A DNA stretch of 64,000 bases, from positions 62,001 to 126,000 of the forward strand of contig JAQQWL010000018.1 of assembly GCA_038363925.1 (NCBI GenBank), written 5' to 3'. Made by a program: the position numbers and the translations under genes. Positions 10,219 to 21,162 of this stretch are shown piece after piece; positions within the stretch are counted from its first letter, which is position 1, and each line of letters opens with the position of its first letter. The DNA comes from Apiospora phragmitis. Its lineage: Eukaryota; Ascomycota; Sordariomycetes; Amphisphaeriales; Apiosporaceae. Below the pieces are notes generated by a model. It saw nothing but the letters and a program-made list of their open reading frames with translations. It had not been told where the DNA came from and searched no databases.

Positions 10219-11544
10219 GGCTACGCTAAATCACTCTAGACCGTAGCTTGTTACGACCAGGAGGTGGCGAAACGTAAAAGCCAGCGAAGGACTTGGGGCG
10301 GACGAGGAACACAAGCCGTGGCTGGGTATGACTCACATCACGTGACGTGAACTCCATCTACTCGGGCTGCTTGCACATTAAAAGCTGCGAGATTACCTTG
10401 TTGCTTAGCAAACGGTACTGGACACTCAACATTTTGGCTGGGAATAGATGACGGATGAGTGAACAGAATGCAGCCTATATATGTATGCCTTTAGATTATA
10501 CGAATATTTAGACTTAAGAGCTTCGGAAAAGACGGTTATATGCACATTACGTACATACAGTCAGCTCAAAGGTGCGCTTCTATCCAGGGTGTATGCAATC
10601 CACTGATCCACTGTTGAATCCAAGGCAGCTGGAGTACAGGGCCTAGCAGTAGCGGTACGTGTCAGCGCCAAATATGCAGCCCTACGAAAGTCTGGCTTGG
10701 CGATGACCGGTACTTCTGCCATATCACTTACGCACCGTGCACACGCCCCACAGTACTTGACGCTTATTCTTTTCATATCTAAAAGGCGGACGCTGAACCT
10801 GGATTTTACTGTACTGTAGGGTTGTCCAAGCCCGAATCGTGACTTTATGATTATTAGGAAAAAGGGACCATTACAATATCATTACGGCCGGGTGGGCAAT
10901 ATCTCCGCATTTTTCTGCGAGCTTATAGTATTGTACAGTACGTACAGACTTCAGACCCATGTATCTACATTCTACCATAGCCACGATGTCCGCTTCTGAG
11001 CTTCTGACTCGGTCTATAAAAGTCCACCCGTTATCAAGTTCCAGGTTACCAAGTTTCATCAGTGGGATGCCAAGGTGCTTAGGCAACAATCTCCTCTACA
11101 CCACTCCTATGACCGAGTTCTGTCCCCAAGATTCCAATGCAGCTAACACAGGGGCCATAACTAGAGTCATGCCGCGTACAGTAACAAGTGCCGATATCGC
11201 AAAGTAGATATAGTGCGCCATTTCAGCATGATCTTCCGTAGAGCAATAACATGGGTACATGGTAACGAATGAATCCATTCCGCGTTCCTATCAAGTTGCC
11301 AAGTTGGCATAGTCAATTAGCGCACTGTGGCTAGTGAGCATAGCCAACCCCTTGGCCCGCCGCTACCCGTCCAATACGCATACCTTTCCTTGCATACTCT
11401 AGGGTGAAAATATATTTCTAGATATACTGTAGATATGAATCACATATTCCAGCGCCAGAAGATGGAGCCATCTCCCATTCTTCCTGCTTAAGATAGCCTA
11501 TAATGGCATCCGCTTGCATTGGTGCATCACTACAGACCAACTCT
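10219..11544. other. Intergenic stretch with one broken small ORF
   Basis: Contains a CACGTG near 10341 and AT-rich stretches around 10480-10550 and 11400-11440. A 71-codon reverse frame at 10776-10561 is not convincing. Apart from the 10871-11278 relic listed separately, I see no gene. Confidence 0.5.
10871..11278 (-). pseudogene. Small ORF split by one in-frame TAG
   Basis: Reverse frame from ATG 11278 (MDSFVTMYPCYCS) is open for 60 codons. It meets TAG at 11098-11096, then continues in the same frame for about 75 codons (LPKHLGIPLMKLGNLEL) to TAA at 10873-10871. Reading CAG for TAG would give one protein of about 135 aa with a hydrophobic segment near residues 22-45. No family recognised; could be chance. 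Confidence 0.3.
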
Positions 11545-12003
11545 TCAACAAATGTTGGTGACCGAGCCAAAGCGCACACGACGTTGACGCGGAAGTGCTG
11601 GGCGGGATGCTATCTCGGCATTGTGTCTTGCGACTGCTAGGTTTCGAAGCAGTTGTTCCTCGATTTCTTCCCGAGTGGTGTCCGCCTTCTTTGTCCCACC
11701 ATACAATTGCATATTTTGGTGGCAGCCATCATAACGTGAGCGGGAATGAACAGCTCGAGATTCATTTCTTCTCTTCCTGGCTAGATAGTCGTATTTACCT
11801 CCAATATCTACGAGGACATACCGAATCGAGCTATGTCGATGGTGCGGGTACATCCTGCGGGTGCGATGTTCCCGCGAGTGTTCTCGTCTGGGCCGGCGCG
11901 AGTTCGGATTTCTTGGCATGGACTTGTGATAGCTTCTTTTTGCGTATCTCTTGTCTGCGGTAATGTGCGGTCTAAGCACGAGGCAGCTTGAGAAGTTCCC
12001 CAT
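11545..12003 (-). CDS. Small basic protein with N-terminal MGNFSSC
   Basis: 152 codons, ATG 12003 to stop 11545, single exon. The protein begins MGNFSSC, a plausible N-myristoylation plus palmitoylation signal for membrane anchoring (inference). It is strongly basic in the middle (RRPRREHSREHRTRRMYPHH) and has a predicted helix EEIEEQLLRNLAVARHNAEIA before the C-terminal RVRFGSVTNIC. It is transcribed away from the decayed HET-NACHT-WD40 gene, with about 280 bp between starts. Small genes beside fungal NLR genes sometimes encode their effectors, but no HeLo or amyloid motif is visible. Could be a chance ORF. Confidence 0.45.
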   Translation of the reverse strand: MGNFSSCLVLRPHITADKRYAKRSYHKSMPRNPNSRRPRREHSREHRTRRMYPHHRHSSIRYVLVDIGGKYDYLARKRRNESRAVHSRSRYDGCHQNMQLYGGTKKADTTREEIEEQLLRNLAVARHNAEIASRPALPRQRRVRFGSVTNIC

Positions 12004-12281
12004 CGATTCTGTGCTGGTTGGTGCTGTGCCTAAAAGTCTTACGAAATCTGTGAGCCGACGGCCTTTACATAGATTTATCGACGATCAACGAAAGACCACA
12101 GGAAGTGGCTACTCCAGCTCCTCCATGAACGGATCCGGAGGCCAGTATGAGCGGGAATGGGCCTGCAGGTAAGAGAGGACCATCTCTGGATGCTTGGCGA
12201 ATCCTGTGTACGATGTCCTCGAGCGACTGCTAACTTTAGCATGCGAAGTCACAAGGGCCGGAATGAGGTCCGCTAGCCAAG
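12004..12281. promoter_or_regulatory. Divergent intergenic region
   Basis: About 280 bp between the small basic ORF and the HET-NACHT-WD40 frame. It would be a shared promoter if both are transcribed. No clear TATA box. Confidence 0.3.
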
Positions 12282-15200
12282 CTGAGAGAATTGCCTATAC
12301 GACGTGCGGATGGCAAGTTCAGCCTTACCGAGGTGTCCCAGAACATCCCCTCGTATGCGATACTTTCGCATACCTGGGGGGAGGAGGAGGTTACATTCAA
12401 AGACGTTACGGATAACACAGGGCTCGATAAGAAAGGCTACCAGAAGCTCGAGTTCTGTGCAAGGCAGGCTGCCGACGATAATATTCAATACTTCTGGGTG
12501 GACAGCTGCTGCATCGACAAATCCAGTAGCTCCGAACTCTCGGAGGCGATCAATTCCATGTTCCGCTGGTATCAGCAGTCGACCAAATGCTACGCATACC
12601 TTGCCGATGTTTCGAAAGGTACCGATATCGAGACCGACGAACTATCGCGATCGACGTGGAAGGTCTCCTTTCGACAGAGCAGGTGGTTTACCCGCGGCTG
12701 GACACTCCAAGAACTAATCGCCCCGGCATCAGTTGAGTTTTTCTCGCGGGAAGGCCAGCGCCTAGGCGATAAAAGATCCCTCAAACAATCGCTCGTCGAA
12801 ATCACGAAGATCCCCGAACCTGCCCTCCGAAGAAGTCCCCTTTCACAATTCAGTATTAAAGAACGTATGTCATGGGCAAAAGGCCGAAGGACTACGCGTA
12901 AAAGAAGACATGGCATATTGCCTCTTCGGAATATTCGGCGTTTTCTTACCACCTATCTACGGCGAAGGGGCACAGAGTGCGCTGTCACGTTTACGCGAAA
13001 AGATATCTGGAGTCCCGGAACCCCTGCCGAAGGTACTGGCGGAGTTACCTATTGCAGACGAGCCGCCTTCGACTCTCACGCCGAAGAACATAATCCAACC
13101 TGCCTCCGAGACACTCGAGTCGATCTATTGCGCGAAATCGACGAATGGATCCAGTCTCCGAACTCCGAAGCGATGTTCTGGCTCAATGGCATGGCAGGAA
13201 CGGGTAAGTCGACTATCTCGCGTACCTTAGCGCATACTGCCTCCACGGTTGGGTTTCTTGGTGCTAGCTTCTTCTTCAAACGTGGTGAAGGGGATCGTGG
13301 CGGCGTCTCCAAGTTCTTTTCCACCCTCGCAGCGCAGCTGTGCTCACGGGAACCGGCTGTTATCCCACACATCCAAGCTGCTATCGACTCTGACCCTGCC
13401 ATTTTTGGAAAAGCGATGCGAGAACAAATTGAGAAGCTTATACTTCAACCGCTATCGAAAATTTCAGGAGCTGCCTACCAGGACCGCGCTCTTTTGATTG
13501 TCGTCGACGCTTTAGATGAGTGTGAGCACGAGGAAGATGTTAAACGCTTTATCCACTTGTTCTCGAGCTCGAAAAGCATACAATCGCCCCGGCTCAAAAT
13601 CTTTCTTACCAGCAGACCCGAGCTTCCTATCCGTCTTGGCTTCACTGCGATTAAAGGGGCATACCAAGATCTTATCCTTCACGAGGTCGCTGAACCGGTT
13701 ATTGAACGTGATATCTACGCTTTCCTTAAGAGTGAGCTCACACGGGTGAGGAAGAGTACAATGCGCTCAAGCCAGATGAGCGACACTTGCCCGCTACATG
13801 GCCAAGCGAGGGTGATTTGCGGACTTTGGCTAAGATGGCGGTGCCATTGTTCATCTTCGCCGCGACCGTTTGTCGTTTTGTCGATGACCGCAAAGGTGCC
13901 AACCCGCAAAAGAAACTCTGCAGAGTTCTAGAACAACGAACTAAGAGTCAAGAATCCAAACTTAATGCTACATATATGCCAGTTCTAGAACAGCTGCTGA
14001 TTGATCGTACGGTGCGAGAGCGAGAAGAAAGCCTGGGACAATTCCGTACTATTATCGGTTCGATAGTAGTGCTCGCCAACCCCCTTTCTGCGTCGGCTCT
14101 GTCACGGATACTTAACACAGCTTTGGATGACGTGTTAGAAAGCCTGGCCCTACTTCACTCCGTTCTCAGTATCCCCGATTCATCTGAACAACCGATCCGA
14201 TTGCTACATCTATCCTTCCGCGACTTCCTTCTCGACCCGGAGAAGCGAGAGCGCAACCGGTTCTGGATTGATGAGAAAGAGGTCCATCGTCGGCTAGCCA
14301 CGGAATGTCTACGAGTCATGAATAGCTCGCTGCGGACGGACATCTGCCAAGTCCAAGCCCCAGGGACGATACTCTCCGAGATCGATTCCCAGCGAATAAA
14401 CGAGCGCCTGCAGCCAGAGATACAATATGCCTGCCGCTACTGGGTATACCATTTGGAACAGTCAGGTACAATAATCACCGACGATTATGAGGTGTATAAC
14501 TTCTTAAAAAGCCATCTCCTACATTGGTTAGAAGCGCTCAGTCTAATGAATAGAACTTCAGAAAGCTTGCGGGTTTTGACTACATTGAGTAGTCTTATAG
14601 TACGCTACCCCCGGACCCGTTCCGTTAAGTTACTAACCAACTATCAAGCCCAGTACCAGTAAACCACTAATCGACTTCTTTAACGACGCGAACCGCTTTA
14701 TTCTGGCTAACGTTTCTACTATTCAAGTTGCCCCTCTTTAAATCTATTTATCTAGCCTCCTCTTCGCCCCGAAACAGAGCGTAATCCGTGCTACATTTCA
14801 AGATCTTATACCACAATGGATCTTGCGCCAGCCAGTAGTAGACGACAAGTGGAATAATTGCCGCCAGACGCTCGAGGGCCACAGCAATTCGGTCAACTCG
14901 GTGGCGTTCTCGCCCGACAGCAAGCTGGTGGCGTCGGTGTCGCACGACAAGACGGTCAAGATCTGGGACGCGCAGACGGGCCAAGAGAAGCAGACGCTCG
15001 AGGGCCACAGCTCCTCCGTCAGCTCGGTGGCATTCTCGCCCGACAGCAAGCTGGTGGCGTCGGCGTCGCGCGACATGACGGTCAAGATCTGGGACGCGCA
15101 GACGGGCCAAGAGAAGCAGACGCTCGAGGGCCACAGCGATGCCGTCACCTCGGTAGCGTTCTCGCCCGACAGCAAGCTGGTGGCGTCGGCGTCGCACGAC

Positions 15201-15816
15201 ATGACGGTCAAGGTCTGGGACGCGCAGACGGGCCAAGAGAAGCAGACGCTCGAGGGCCACATCGATGCGGTCAGCTCGGTGGCATTCTCGCCCGACAGCA
15301 AGCTGGTGGCGTCGGCGTCGTGGGACATGACGGTCAAGGTCTGGGACGCGCAGACGGGCCATGAGAAGCAGACGCTCGAGGGTCACAGCGGTCCGGTCAC
15401 CTCGGTGGCGTTCTCGCCCGACAGCAAGCTGGTGGCGTCGGCGTCGCACGACATGACGGTCAAGGTCTGGGACGCGCAGACGGGCCAAGAGCTGCAGACC
15501 ACCCACATAGGCACTATTTTCCTCTATATTGTCATTCAGCCCGAGTTCTTCACATCTTCTTACTGATATTGGAGCTATTGCTATTGGTACCCAACCTAGT
15601 CAATTATCAACTCCACAGCGCGAGGTTTCACGCCTTGGCTATGGTATCAGCGTGGATCGCAGCTGGATAACTTGGCATGGGAATCATCTCTTGTGGTTAC
15701 CGCCTGATTTCCGGCCAGTAAGATCCGCTGTTGCCGGTTCTTTAATTACGATCGGCTGTGCTTCGGGGAGGGTGGTTTTCATAGAATGCGACATGGAAGG
15801 GGTTGGGAAGCAGTGA
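12282..15816 (+). pseudogene. HET-NACHT-WD40 (HET-E/HET-D-like) gene, multiply disrupted
   Basis: Ordered remains of a heterokaryon-incompatibility STAND gene. HET domain at about 12310-12990: SYAILSHTWGEEEVTF, FWVDSCCIDK, SRWFTRGWTLQELIAP, then AYCLFGIFGV in another frame. NACHT at about 13130-13800: P-loop GMAGTGKST, Walker B LIVVDALDE, FLTSRPELPIR. Winged-helix-like region to 14660, WD40 array at 14860-15500, and the usual C-terminal cap (SHLLTDIGAIAI; LITIGCASGRVVF) to TGA at about 15816. Damage seen: no ATG in the opening frame; extra A at 12900-12903; missing base near 13060; missing G near 13750; +1 change within 14637-14662; TAA at 14739-14741 where CAA is expected; +1 change near 15512-15530. 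Several are homopolymer-adjacent, so sequencing error must be excluded. Confidence 0.88.
14863..15498 (+). repeat. Five near-identical 126-bp WD40 units
   Basis: In-frame 42-aa units starting QTLEGHS with core VAFSPDSKLVASASHD and TVKIWDAQTGQE. CTCGAGGGCCAC recurs every 126 bp (14871, 14997, 15123, 15249, 15375). Variation is concentrated at a few positions (the two residues after EGH-S/I, the H/R/W before D, I/V before W). This matches the high-identity WD40 arrays of HET-E-type proteins. Confidence 0.95.
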
Positions 15817-16546
15817 TTCTTATGCAATTTCTATTCTAGGGCTTCTACTCTTTATCTTCTTTTCTCTACTACCTTTGAAAATGGAGGGTTCCAGGGATCG
15901 TCGTTAATTTATAGACCGCTTCGCCTTCGTTAGGGACTAGGAAGATTCTAGACACAGGTCCTAAATGAGTAATATTTATTGCCACCGTAAAGCAGGAGGG
16001 GTATATGCCAAGTCTATCTAGTGGCGCCAGCCTTCAATCAATCGATAGAATTGAAAGGGCATGCAGGCTTTTTCGTAATGTTCTATTTGTGATGCTTTAT
16101 ATAGGGTGCTAGAACATTCCTCGAAACTAGGTTATATACGTATGCTTTTGAGGTAATGCCTTTATGTGGTTATATAGAAAGCAGCGTAGAGCTGGTTCGC
16201 GACCCCGCGCCATTAGGGTCAACTGTCCTCGTGATTGATTACCTAAGCGCCTACATGGGATGATAGGTACATGCCAAGCCTTGGTAGAGCACAAAACCAG
16301 GCATCTGGTCAGCGGGTAAGCGTCACTGTGCACCTGTCCCAAAAGGGAAAGTGGTCCGAGCGGAAAGAATTTCTCGGCCCGCTAGCAAGGAAGCCGATTT
16401 CGTTACCTTCTGTAGTTTAAGCTGGTACCGCAATCTGATGGAGACACCCATTGAACTCTCGTCATCCAAGCCATCTAGACGGGGCGGCACTTCCGGTTTG
16501 GGATTCGGTCACTCGTGCCTCGTCAACACGCCTCTTCCAACTCTAA
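15817..16546. other. Intergenic stretch, no gene recognised
   Basis: AT-rich with several short pyrimidine tracts. GGTTCGCGACCCCGCGCC at about 16195 recurs inside the repeat at 25224, so a fragment of dispersed repeat family A reaches here. A forward frame from about 16440 reads openly into a TAA at 16544-16546 and may be the upstream part of the next relic. Confidence 0.4.
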
Positions 16547-16774
16547 AGCTACTCAGGCAAGGGCCAGTTTCCCATCAGGGCTCTTCGTTCCGCCGACCCA
16601 GTTACGTCATCGTTTGATGGCCGCTTGTCTGTCTCGGGGCTGGTTGATTCCTCGCCATATTGGGCCAAGGCCGACACATCTCCCACATCCACATCACACA
16701 AGGTAGGCTCGGTCATGCACGCCGGTGTCGACCGGTTGGACTCGAGTATTGGCGATAGTGGCTGGGGCAGGTAG
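16547..16774 (+). pseudogene. C-terminal coding relic, unassigned
   Basis: Forward frame of 75 codons with a Ser/Asp-rich, protein-like tail (SSFDGRLSVSGLVDSSPYWA; DRLDSSIGDSGWGR-stop). It is preceded in frame by a TAA after another open segment (SRHPSHLDGAALPVWDSV). It resembles the disordered C-terminus of a fungal regulatory protein. No domain visible. Confidence 0.3.
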
Positions 16775-16895
16775 TCTGTAGCTGATCGAAGGGATAGGAC
16801 TAACTTCGGGCTTGTACTAGGCGGAAATAGTAGCTTGGGGAATAAAATAGGATAAGGCAATTAGTAACCAAAACTACACTGATTGGATAAGTCTT

Positions 16896-17157
16896 CGACA
16901 GGAAAGAGATTGCGTCCAGTGATGTTCCGTGGCCGCCTGACTTGGAAGCCGGCAAATCGAAGATATGGGGCCACTCTGGGTGCAAGTACTACGGCGTGAA
17001 AGATGGCGCCGGGAGTTTCTCATGTGACGGTCTGGAGAAGGTTCAATGTACAGTGGATTCAAATATCCTTGACCCCAAAGCGACAAAAGTCCTTCGCTGT
17101 GTTTACCCACTGATCGAAATAATGCTGGTACCGAAGGTCAGGTGTTTCATACGGTAG
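16896..17157 (+). CDS. Possible exon of a small cysteine-rich protein
   Basis: Open forward frame of 87 codons reading KSKIWGHSGCKYYGVKDGAG, SFSCDGLEKVQC, KVLRCVYP and ending RCFIR-stop. There are five cysteines in about 60 residues. It is preceded by a possible acceptor (GATAAG at 16890-16895) rather than an ATG, so a start exon is missing or the gene is a relic. Cysteine pattern and size fit small secreted fungal proteins, but no signal peptide was found. Function unknown. Confidence 0.3.
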
Positions 17158-17970
17158 GATGTATACGACATTATGGGAGAGCTTAATCAACACAATGAGC
17201 GTTAGAGTTGCCCTGTTGAGAGATAACCACTTCGTAACCAGTTTATTACACCATCGACTATCCTATGAATCATTTGCAGTCCTTAGCAACTTGGCCATGG
17301 TGCTTGGGAAGCGAATTGACACAATGATACATTGGTTGGGAAGTCATATCTGCCTTGCTGTAGTCGGCCGTGGCGACTCTGGCAAGCCGGCATTACGAAT
17401 GGCTGGTGCTTTCTTGCCAGCCATCCTTTAGCTACCGCCGCTTCATGGGCGGCCCCCGTGACATCAATATGTAGGTGGAGTGAAGGAGCGTTTGCTAAAA
17501 TGCCTTGGCCTTCCTCTCCTGCAATCTAATAACAGGCGAGATCTTTATACGCTACGTCGTGTAAGTCTAGAGTAATTTAGATCTATCTAGAGCCTAGTAG
17601 TTTTATAGAGAAGTACGGAGAGATATCCCTCAATAGTATACGCACTCTCGTTCTTGTCAGCGCCAACACTTGTCGTCCAGTGTCTATGACTCTTGGGTGT
17701 CTCTCATTTACCGCCTCTGGATAACCTCGCCTTTGTCAATTTTGCAAGCCAGTTTCGTAACGCATGTGCACTACGGATACCTGGTTAAGCATCATACACA
17801 TAACCGCGCTACATCAGAGCCATTGGTAGGTAAGAAAGGTGGCTCGCGAGGGGTGACTCGCAAGGTTCTCCCTTAGCTTAGTAAGAGGCTCAGCGCACTA
17901 TAAATACTCTCCATCATGCTGTTCTTTTCTCTATTAGTTCTCCAGCTTTCTCATTTCTTCCACCGCCACT
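17158..17970. other. Intergenic stretch and 5' region of the next gene
   Basis: No convincing gene. The right end looks like a promoter and leader for the gene at 17971, with a TATA-like box and a pyrimidine-rich leader. Confidence 0.4.
17899..17906 (+). promoter_or_regulatory. TATA-like box
   Basis: TATAAATA about 70 bp upstream of the ATG at 17971, followed by a pyrimidine-rich leader (TTCTTTTCTCTATTAG) typical of fungal transcription start regions. Confidence 0.45.
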
Positions 17971-19004
17971 ATGAGGTACCAGTCCCGACTACAGCCTCGG
18001 CCCCGACTACAGCCTCGATCCAGAATATGGGATCCTGACACAATACTCGAGTTAAAGCATCAAAAGAAAGATGCGCACAGTTGCACAGGCTATAATAAAT
18101 CTCATGGAAACCCTAGATGCATGAATTCAGTGGCGTCCTTCAAGCACGGTTTTGACATCCTCTGCACCCTCGCCAACACCAAGCCAGCAGCCGCTGCATC
18201 ATCGCGCAGCTTAAAGACGGCAGCTATTCACACGCTATGTCACTTACACCAAGGGCAAATAGATGGCACGGTACAACGATGGAAGTTAGCCTTGAAGAAA
18301 GCAGGCGTGGACCAGCCCGAAATCAGAACAAATAAACCCTCTAAGCAATATTGGAGCTGTTGTTCTACGCCCGACACTAGGGAATGGAGGTATGCAGACA
18401 AGAAGGAACGGAAGGGCCCAGGAAATTACACAACTGGCAATCAAAATTTTCGAGGAGAAGGTGCAACAGGAGGAAGAGCAACGAAAGGCGGCGGAGGAGG
18501 AAAGACTAAAGGTGGCGGAGGAGGAAAGACGAAGAGTGGCGGAGGAAATACGGAAAGCGCGGGGGAGAGCTCGTGAGAGACTTCGTCTTGCCCAGGTGGA
18601 AAGGGAGCAGAAATCAGCTGCAGAATGGACAGAAGCCTTGAGTCAATACCGCATGCGTTGGGATGATATCAAATCCAGCCAGGTTCGTTTATTCAATCGC
18701 AATCTCACGTGCTCTCTAACGAAACTTACAGGAAATGACGGGGAGAAATATTCCTTGGCCGGTCAAATCCGGCCTGTTGCGGGATGTGAATAGAGACAGC
18801 GTTACTGAATTCATCAGGAAAGCAATGAGCAGCGAAGATACGGCTGAGAAGAAGTTCATACTGATCAATTCAGAGACTAAGAAGTGGCACACTGATAAGG
18901 TTATGCAGCACTTTGGAAGGGACATTGTCGAAGGGGAAGTGCATGAGGAGCTGGCTACTGTTGCGAAGGTGATGGTTGAGTTGAGACAGGAGGCATCCCG
19001 ATAA
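17971..19004 (+). CDS. Coiled-coil protein with C-terminal J-like WH(x)DK motif; one probable frameshift
   Basis: N-terminal part from ATG 17971: a Cys/His-containing segment (DAHSCTGYNKSHGNPRC) then a helical region (LHQGQIDGTVQRWKLALKK). The frame changes by +1 in GGG at 18414-18416 and continues as a charged coiled coil (QQEEEQRKAAEEERLKVAEE). A 49-nt intron (18683-18731; GTTCGT, branch CTAAC, ACAG) joins this to RNIPWPV, FILINSETKKWHTDKVMQHF and TAA at 19004. I recall a fungal family of this order: Cys-rich N-terminus, coiled coil, IPWPV, then WHPDK reminiscent of a J-domain HPD. Here it reads HTD, so Hsp70 stimulation would be doubtful. If the +1 is real, the C-terminal ORF from ATG 18392 could be the only product. 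Confidence 0.6.
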
Positions 19005-19947
19005 AGACAGCGCTAGACGGGCACTTAACTAGATACGGGCGAGCTTCGGGCTGCCGTACTTGTATTAGACCAGACTTAAGAGGGAACAAGCTCGTGAATG
19101 GAGGTCCTCCTGACTTTTTATACTCCATTATCGCCGTTCAAGCACCCCTATGCCGGAAGAATTGACTCTAACTTATGCTGGTGGAAGCATAAACAATAAC
19201 ATCACTACCGAAAATTACCCCAGTGACGAGAAGTATGTCCCTATTTCTTCTTCGTAGCTTGCGAAAGAGATCCCAGAACCCCGTGTAATCTAAAAACTCG
19301 TAACTCCCTTTACTATACTTATGCCATCCCATTTTCAGCTTGCTCCAGCTGTAGCAGTGAGATAGAAAGATAGGGTCGTGCCGATCCCCCATGCGTATTT
19401 ATCATCTCCATCTACTTCATATTTCTTAATAGCGCAATCTTTCTTCCAATATAGATTCCAATATTTATATATTGGGGCCGGCGCGATTCCATATACCATA
19501 GGTGCGAAGCGGCCTTCATGGCTTCCCTATAACGGAGGTACGTATGTACGTATCCAACGGGGTTGGTCGCACTTTCCGCAACCATACATGAGTATCCGTA
19601 AGTAGGTATCAATCTACCTGCCTACTTCTCTCCCTCTTCGACCCTGATATCCAACGGACCCGTCCAGCTTCTGAGACGCAACAGAGCTCGTTCTAAACCC
19701 CAGTAGAACTAGATAACGCTCTAACCCCTGGCCAAAACTTAGCATCGTAACAGTTTCGTCCATAACATTGCCATTGCAGAGCGATACTACAGGTATGGGA
19801 GTGACGAGAGCTGTTTATTACCAATCTTTCCATCCATTCTGGATCCTGGCTAACAGTTTTTGACACTGTACTGCACCACTATGAAAGCCAGTAAGCAGCA
19901 GCAGACTCAGGGCGGATGGGCATATATGAAGACAGGACCGGAAATAG
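19005..19947. other. Intergenic stretch, no gene recognised
   Basis: Open frames are short and not protein-like. A 74-codon reverse frame (19392-19168) has a hydrophobic end but no homologue I know. Confidence 0.4.
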
Positions 19948-20280
19948 CGCGAGGATCTTCGAGCTCCCGACGGATGCAGCGAAAGGAGAATACGCTTCTG
20001 GATGATTCAGGCTCCGAGGCGACCGACGTCTATCGGAACGGTACAAGCGGAGCGGGGGAAACATCAGGCTCTGTCCTGCGCACCAGAACATGGGTTGAAC
20101 CACAAGCCGTCCGTCTGGCGTCCATTCTCTCAGTGCCACTTGCGCGACGGTTCCCATTCTGCTTCACATAAGGGCCAACAAAACTCAGGGCCGAAAACAG
20201 CCCGAGAATCTTCGAGCTTACGCAGCAAAAATATTGTACTGTATGTTACTGGATGACTCTGGTTCCATTAAGGGGATAGG
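19948..20280 (+). repeat. Dispersed repeat family A, R1 copy
   Basis: Second long copy of the R1 segment (compare 1296-1612), continuing into GTTACTGGATGA-CTCTGGTTCC, which is also present at 58240-58265 and 59445-59470. Roughly 80% similar to the first copy by eye. Confidence 0.85.
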
Positions 20281-20595
20281 GCTCCGCCATGGAGGCATTG
20301 TTTTGGGAAGATCGTCGCATATTAACGGACTATCCGGAAGGCAGAAGTTGGACAAAAAGGGGTTGGATGGATGAACTGGCTAAGTTGTTCGAGAAGCATA
20401 TAAAATGAAAAACGGATTATTGAATTCGACTGGACGAACGTGAAACCAACGTATACTAAGTTGTTAATATACGTGAGCATGAAGCCCTTGGTGCTGTTGC
20501 TGCTGTGTACTTCCAGGACGACCGGCCTGCATGGCTGCGGCTCCTTTGGCTTAATATAACTTCACTTCCAATAGCCAACGCTTCCGAGGGGCTCA
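20281..20595. other. Short intergenic stretch
   Basis: No gene recognised. It lies downstream of the chromodomain gene's stop codon. Confidence 0.4.
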
Positions 20596-21129
20596 TTAGG
20601 GTTTCTTACCACGACCGCATCTGGCAAAGCACTTATCTCTGCCACCCTGGCTCTTCCAGTACTCTTCCAAAAGTTCTGGGCAGATGTCTCTCAACTTGTC
20701 TTCCGGTTCAAGCGACGTGTTGCCAGTCGTCGCAGGATAACCGACCCATTGCACTTCAAACTGGAACGCGCCTTTCCTCCTCTTATGACTCAAAATCTTG
20801 AAGGCGTGATACACAGAAAGCGGGGCGTCTCTGTCCTTTTGATATAGGGCTTCGGTTCGCCCGCCTTGAGCCATCCAATACTCGTACAAAACCTTGGGAG
20901 CACATTGTTGGATCTCCACCTCGGGCTCGAAAGAAGCATTGTCTGGCTCATATGACCATTGGACCAAGATCTCAACCTCATCATCGGATACCAGACGATG
21001 CGTCAACAGCTTCTCAATTTCCCGCTTGATGTCCACTGGAGTATCGTCGAATTCGCTGTTTTCAGGCGCATCCTCAACCATATGGTTGGCATCGTTGTCA
21101 GTAGGGGGTTCGAACGCATTGGAATCCAT
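20596..21129 (-). CDS. Protein with two tandem chromodomain-like modules
   Basis: 177 aa from ATG 21129 (MDSNAFEPPTDN); the frame is open 11 codons further upstream without an ATG. After an acidic N-terminus, module 1 reads KREIEKLLTHRLVSDDEVEI then LVQWSYEP and FEPEVEI, ending YWMAQGGR. Module 2 reads FKILSHKRRKGAFQFEVQWV then SLEPEDKL, ending YWKSQGGR. The VQW and (x)EP positions match chromodomains. Module 1 has F where the usual TWEP tryptophan sits and module 2 has S-L-EP, so methyl-lysine binding may be weak. Likely nuclear, perhaps chromatin-associated or of retroelement-integrase ancestry. GTAAGA at the end of the frame could be a donor leading to another exon. Confidence 0.7.
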   Translation of the reverse strand: MDSNAFEPPTDNDANHMVEDAPENSEFDDTPVDIKREIEKLLTHRLVSDDEVEILVQWSYEPDNASFEPEVEIQQCAPKVLYEYWMAQGGRTEALYQKDRDAPLSVYHAFKILSHKRRKGAFQFEVQWVGYPATTGNTSLEPEDKLRDICPELLEEYWKSQGGRDKCFARCGRGKKP

Positions 21130-21162
21130 TCCCGTACGTATGCTATCACTGGCTTGAAGCAA

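Noticed and set aside
14748..15506. Reverse 252-codon ORF over the WD40 array
   Set aside because: Antisense shadow of the 126-bp WD40 units.
16195..16230. GGTTCGCGACCCC as a tRNA B-box
   Set aside because: The same string occurs within dispersed repeat family A at 25224, with no cloverleaf around it.
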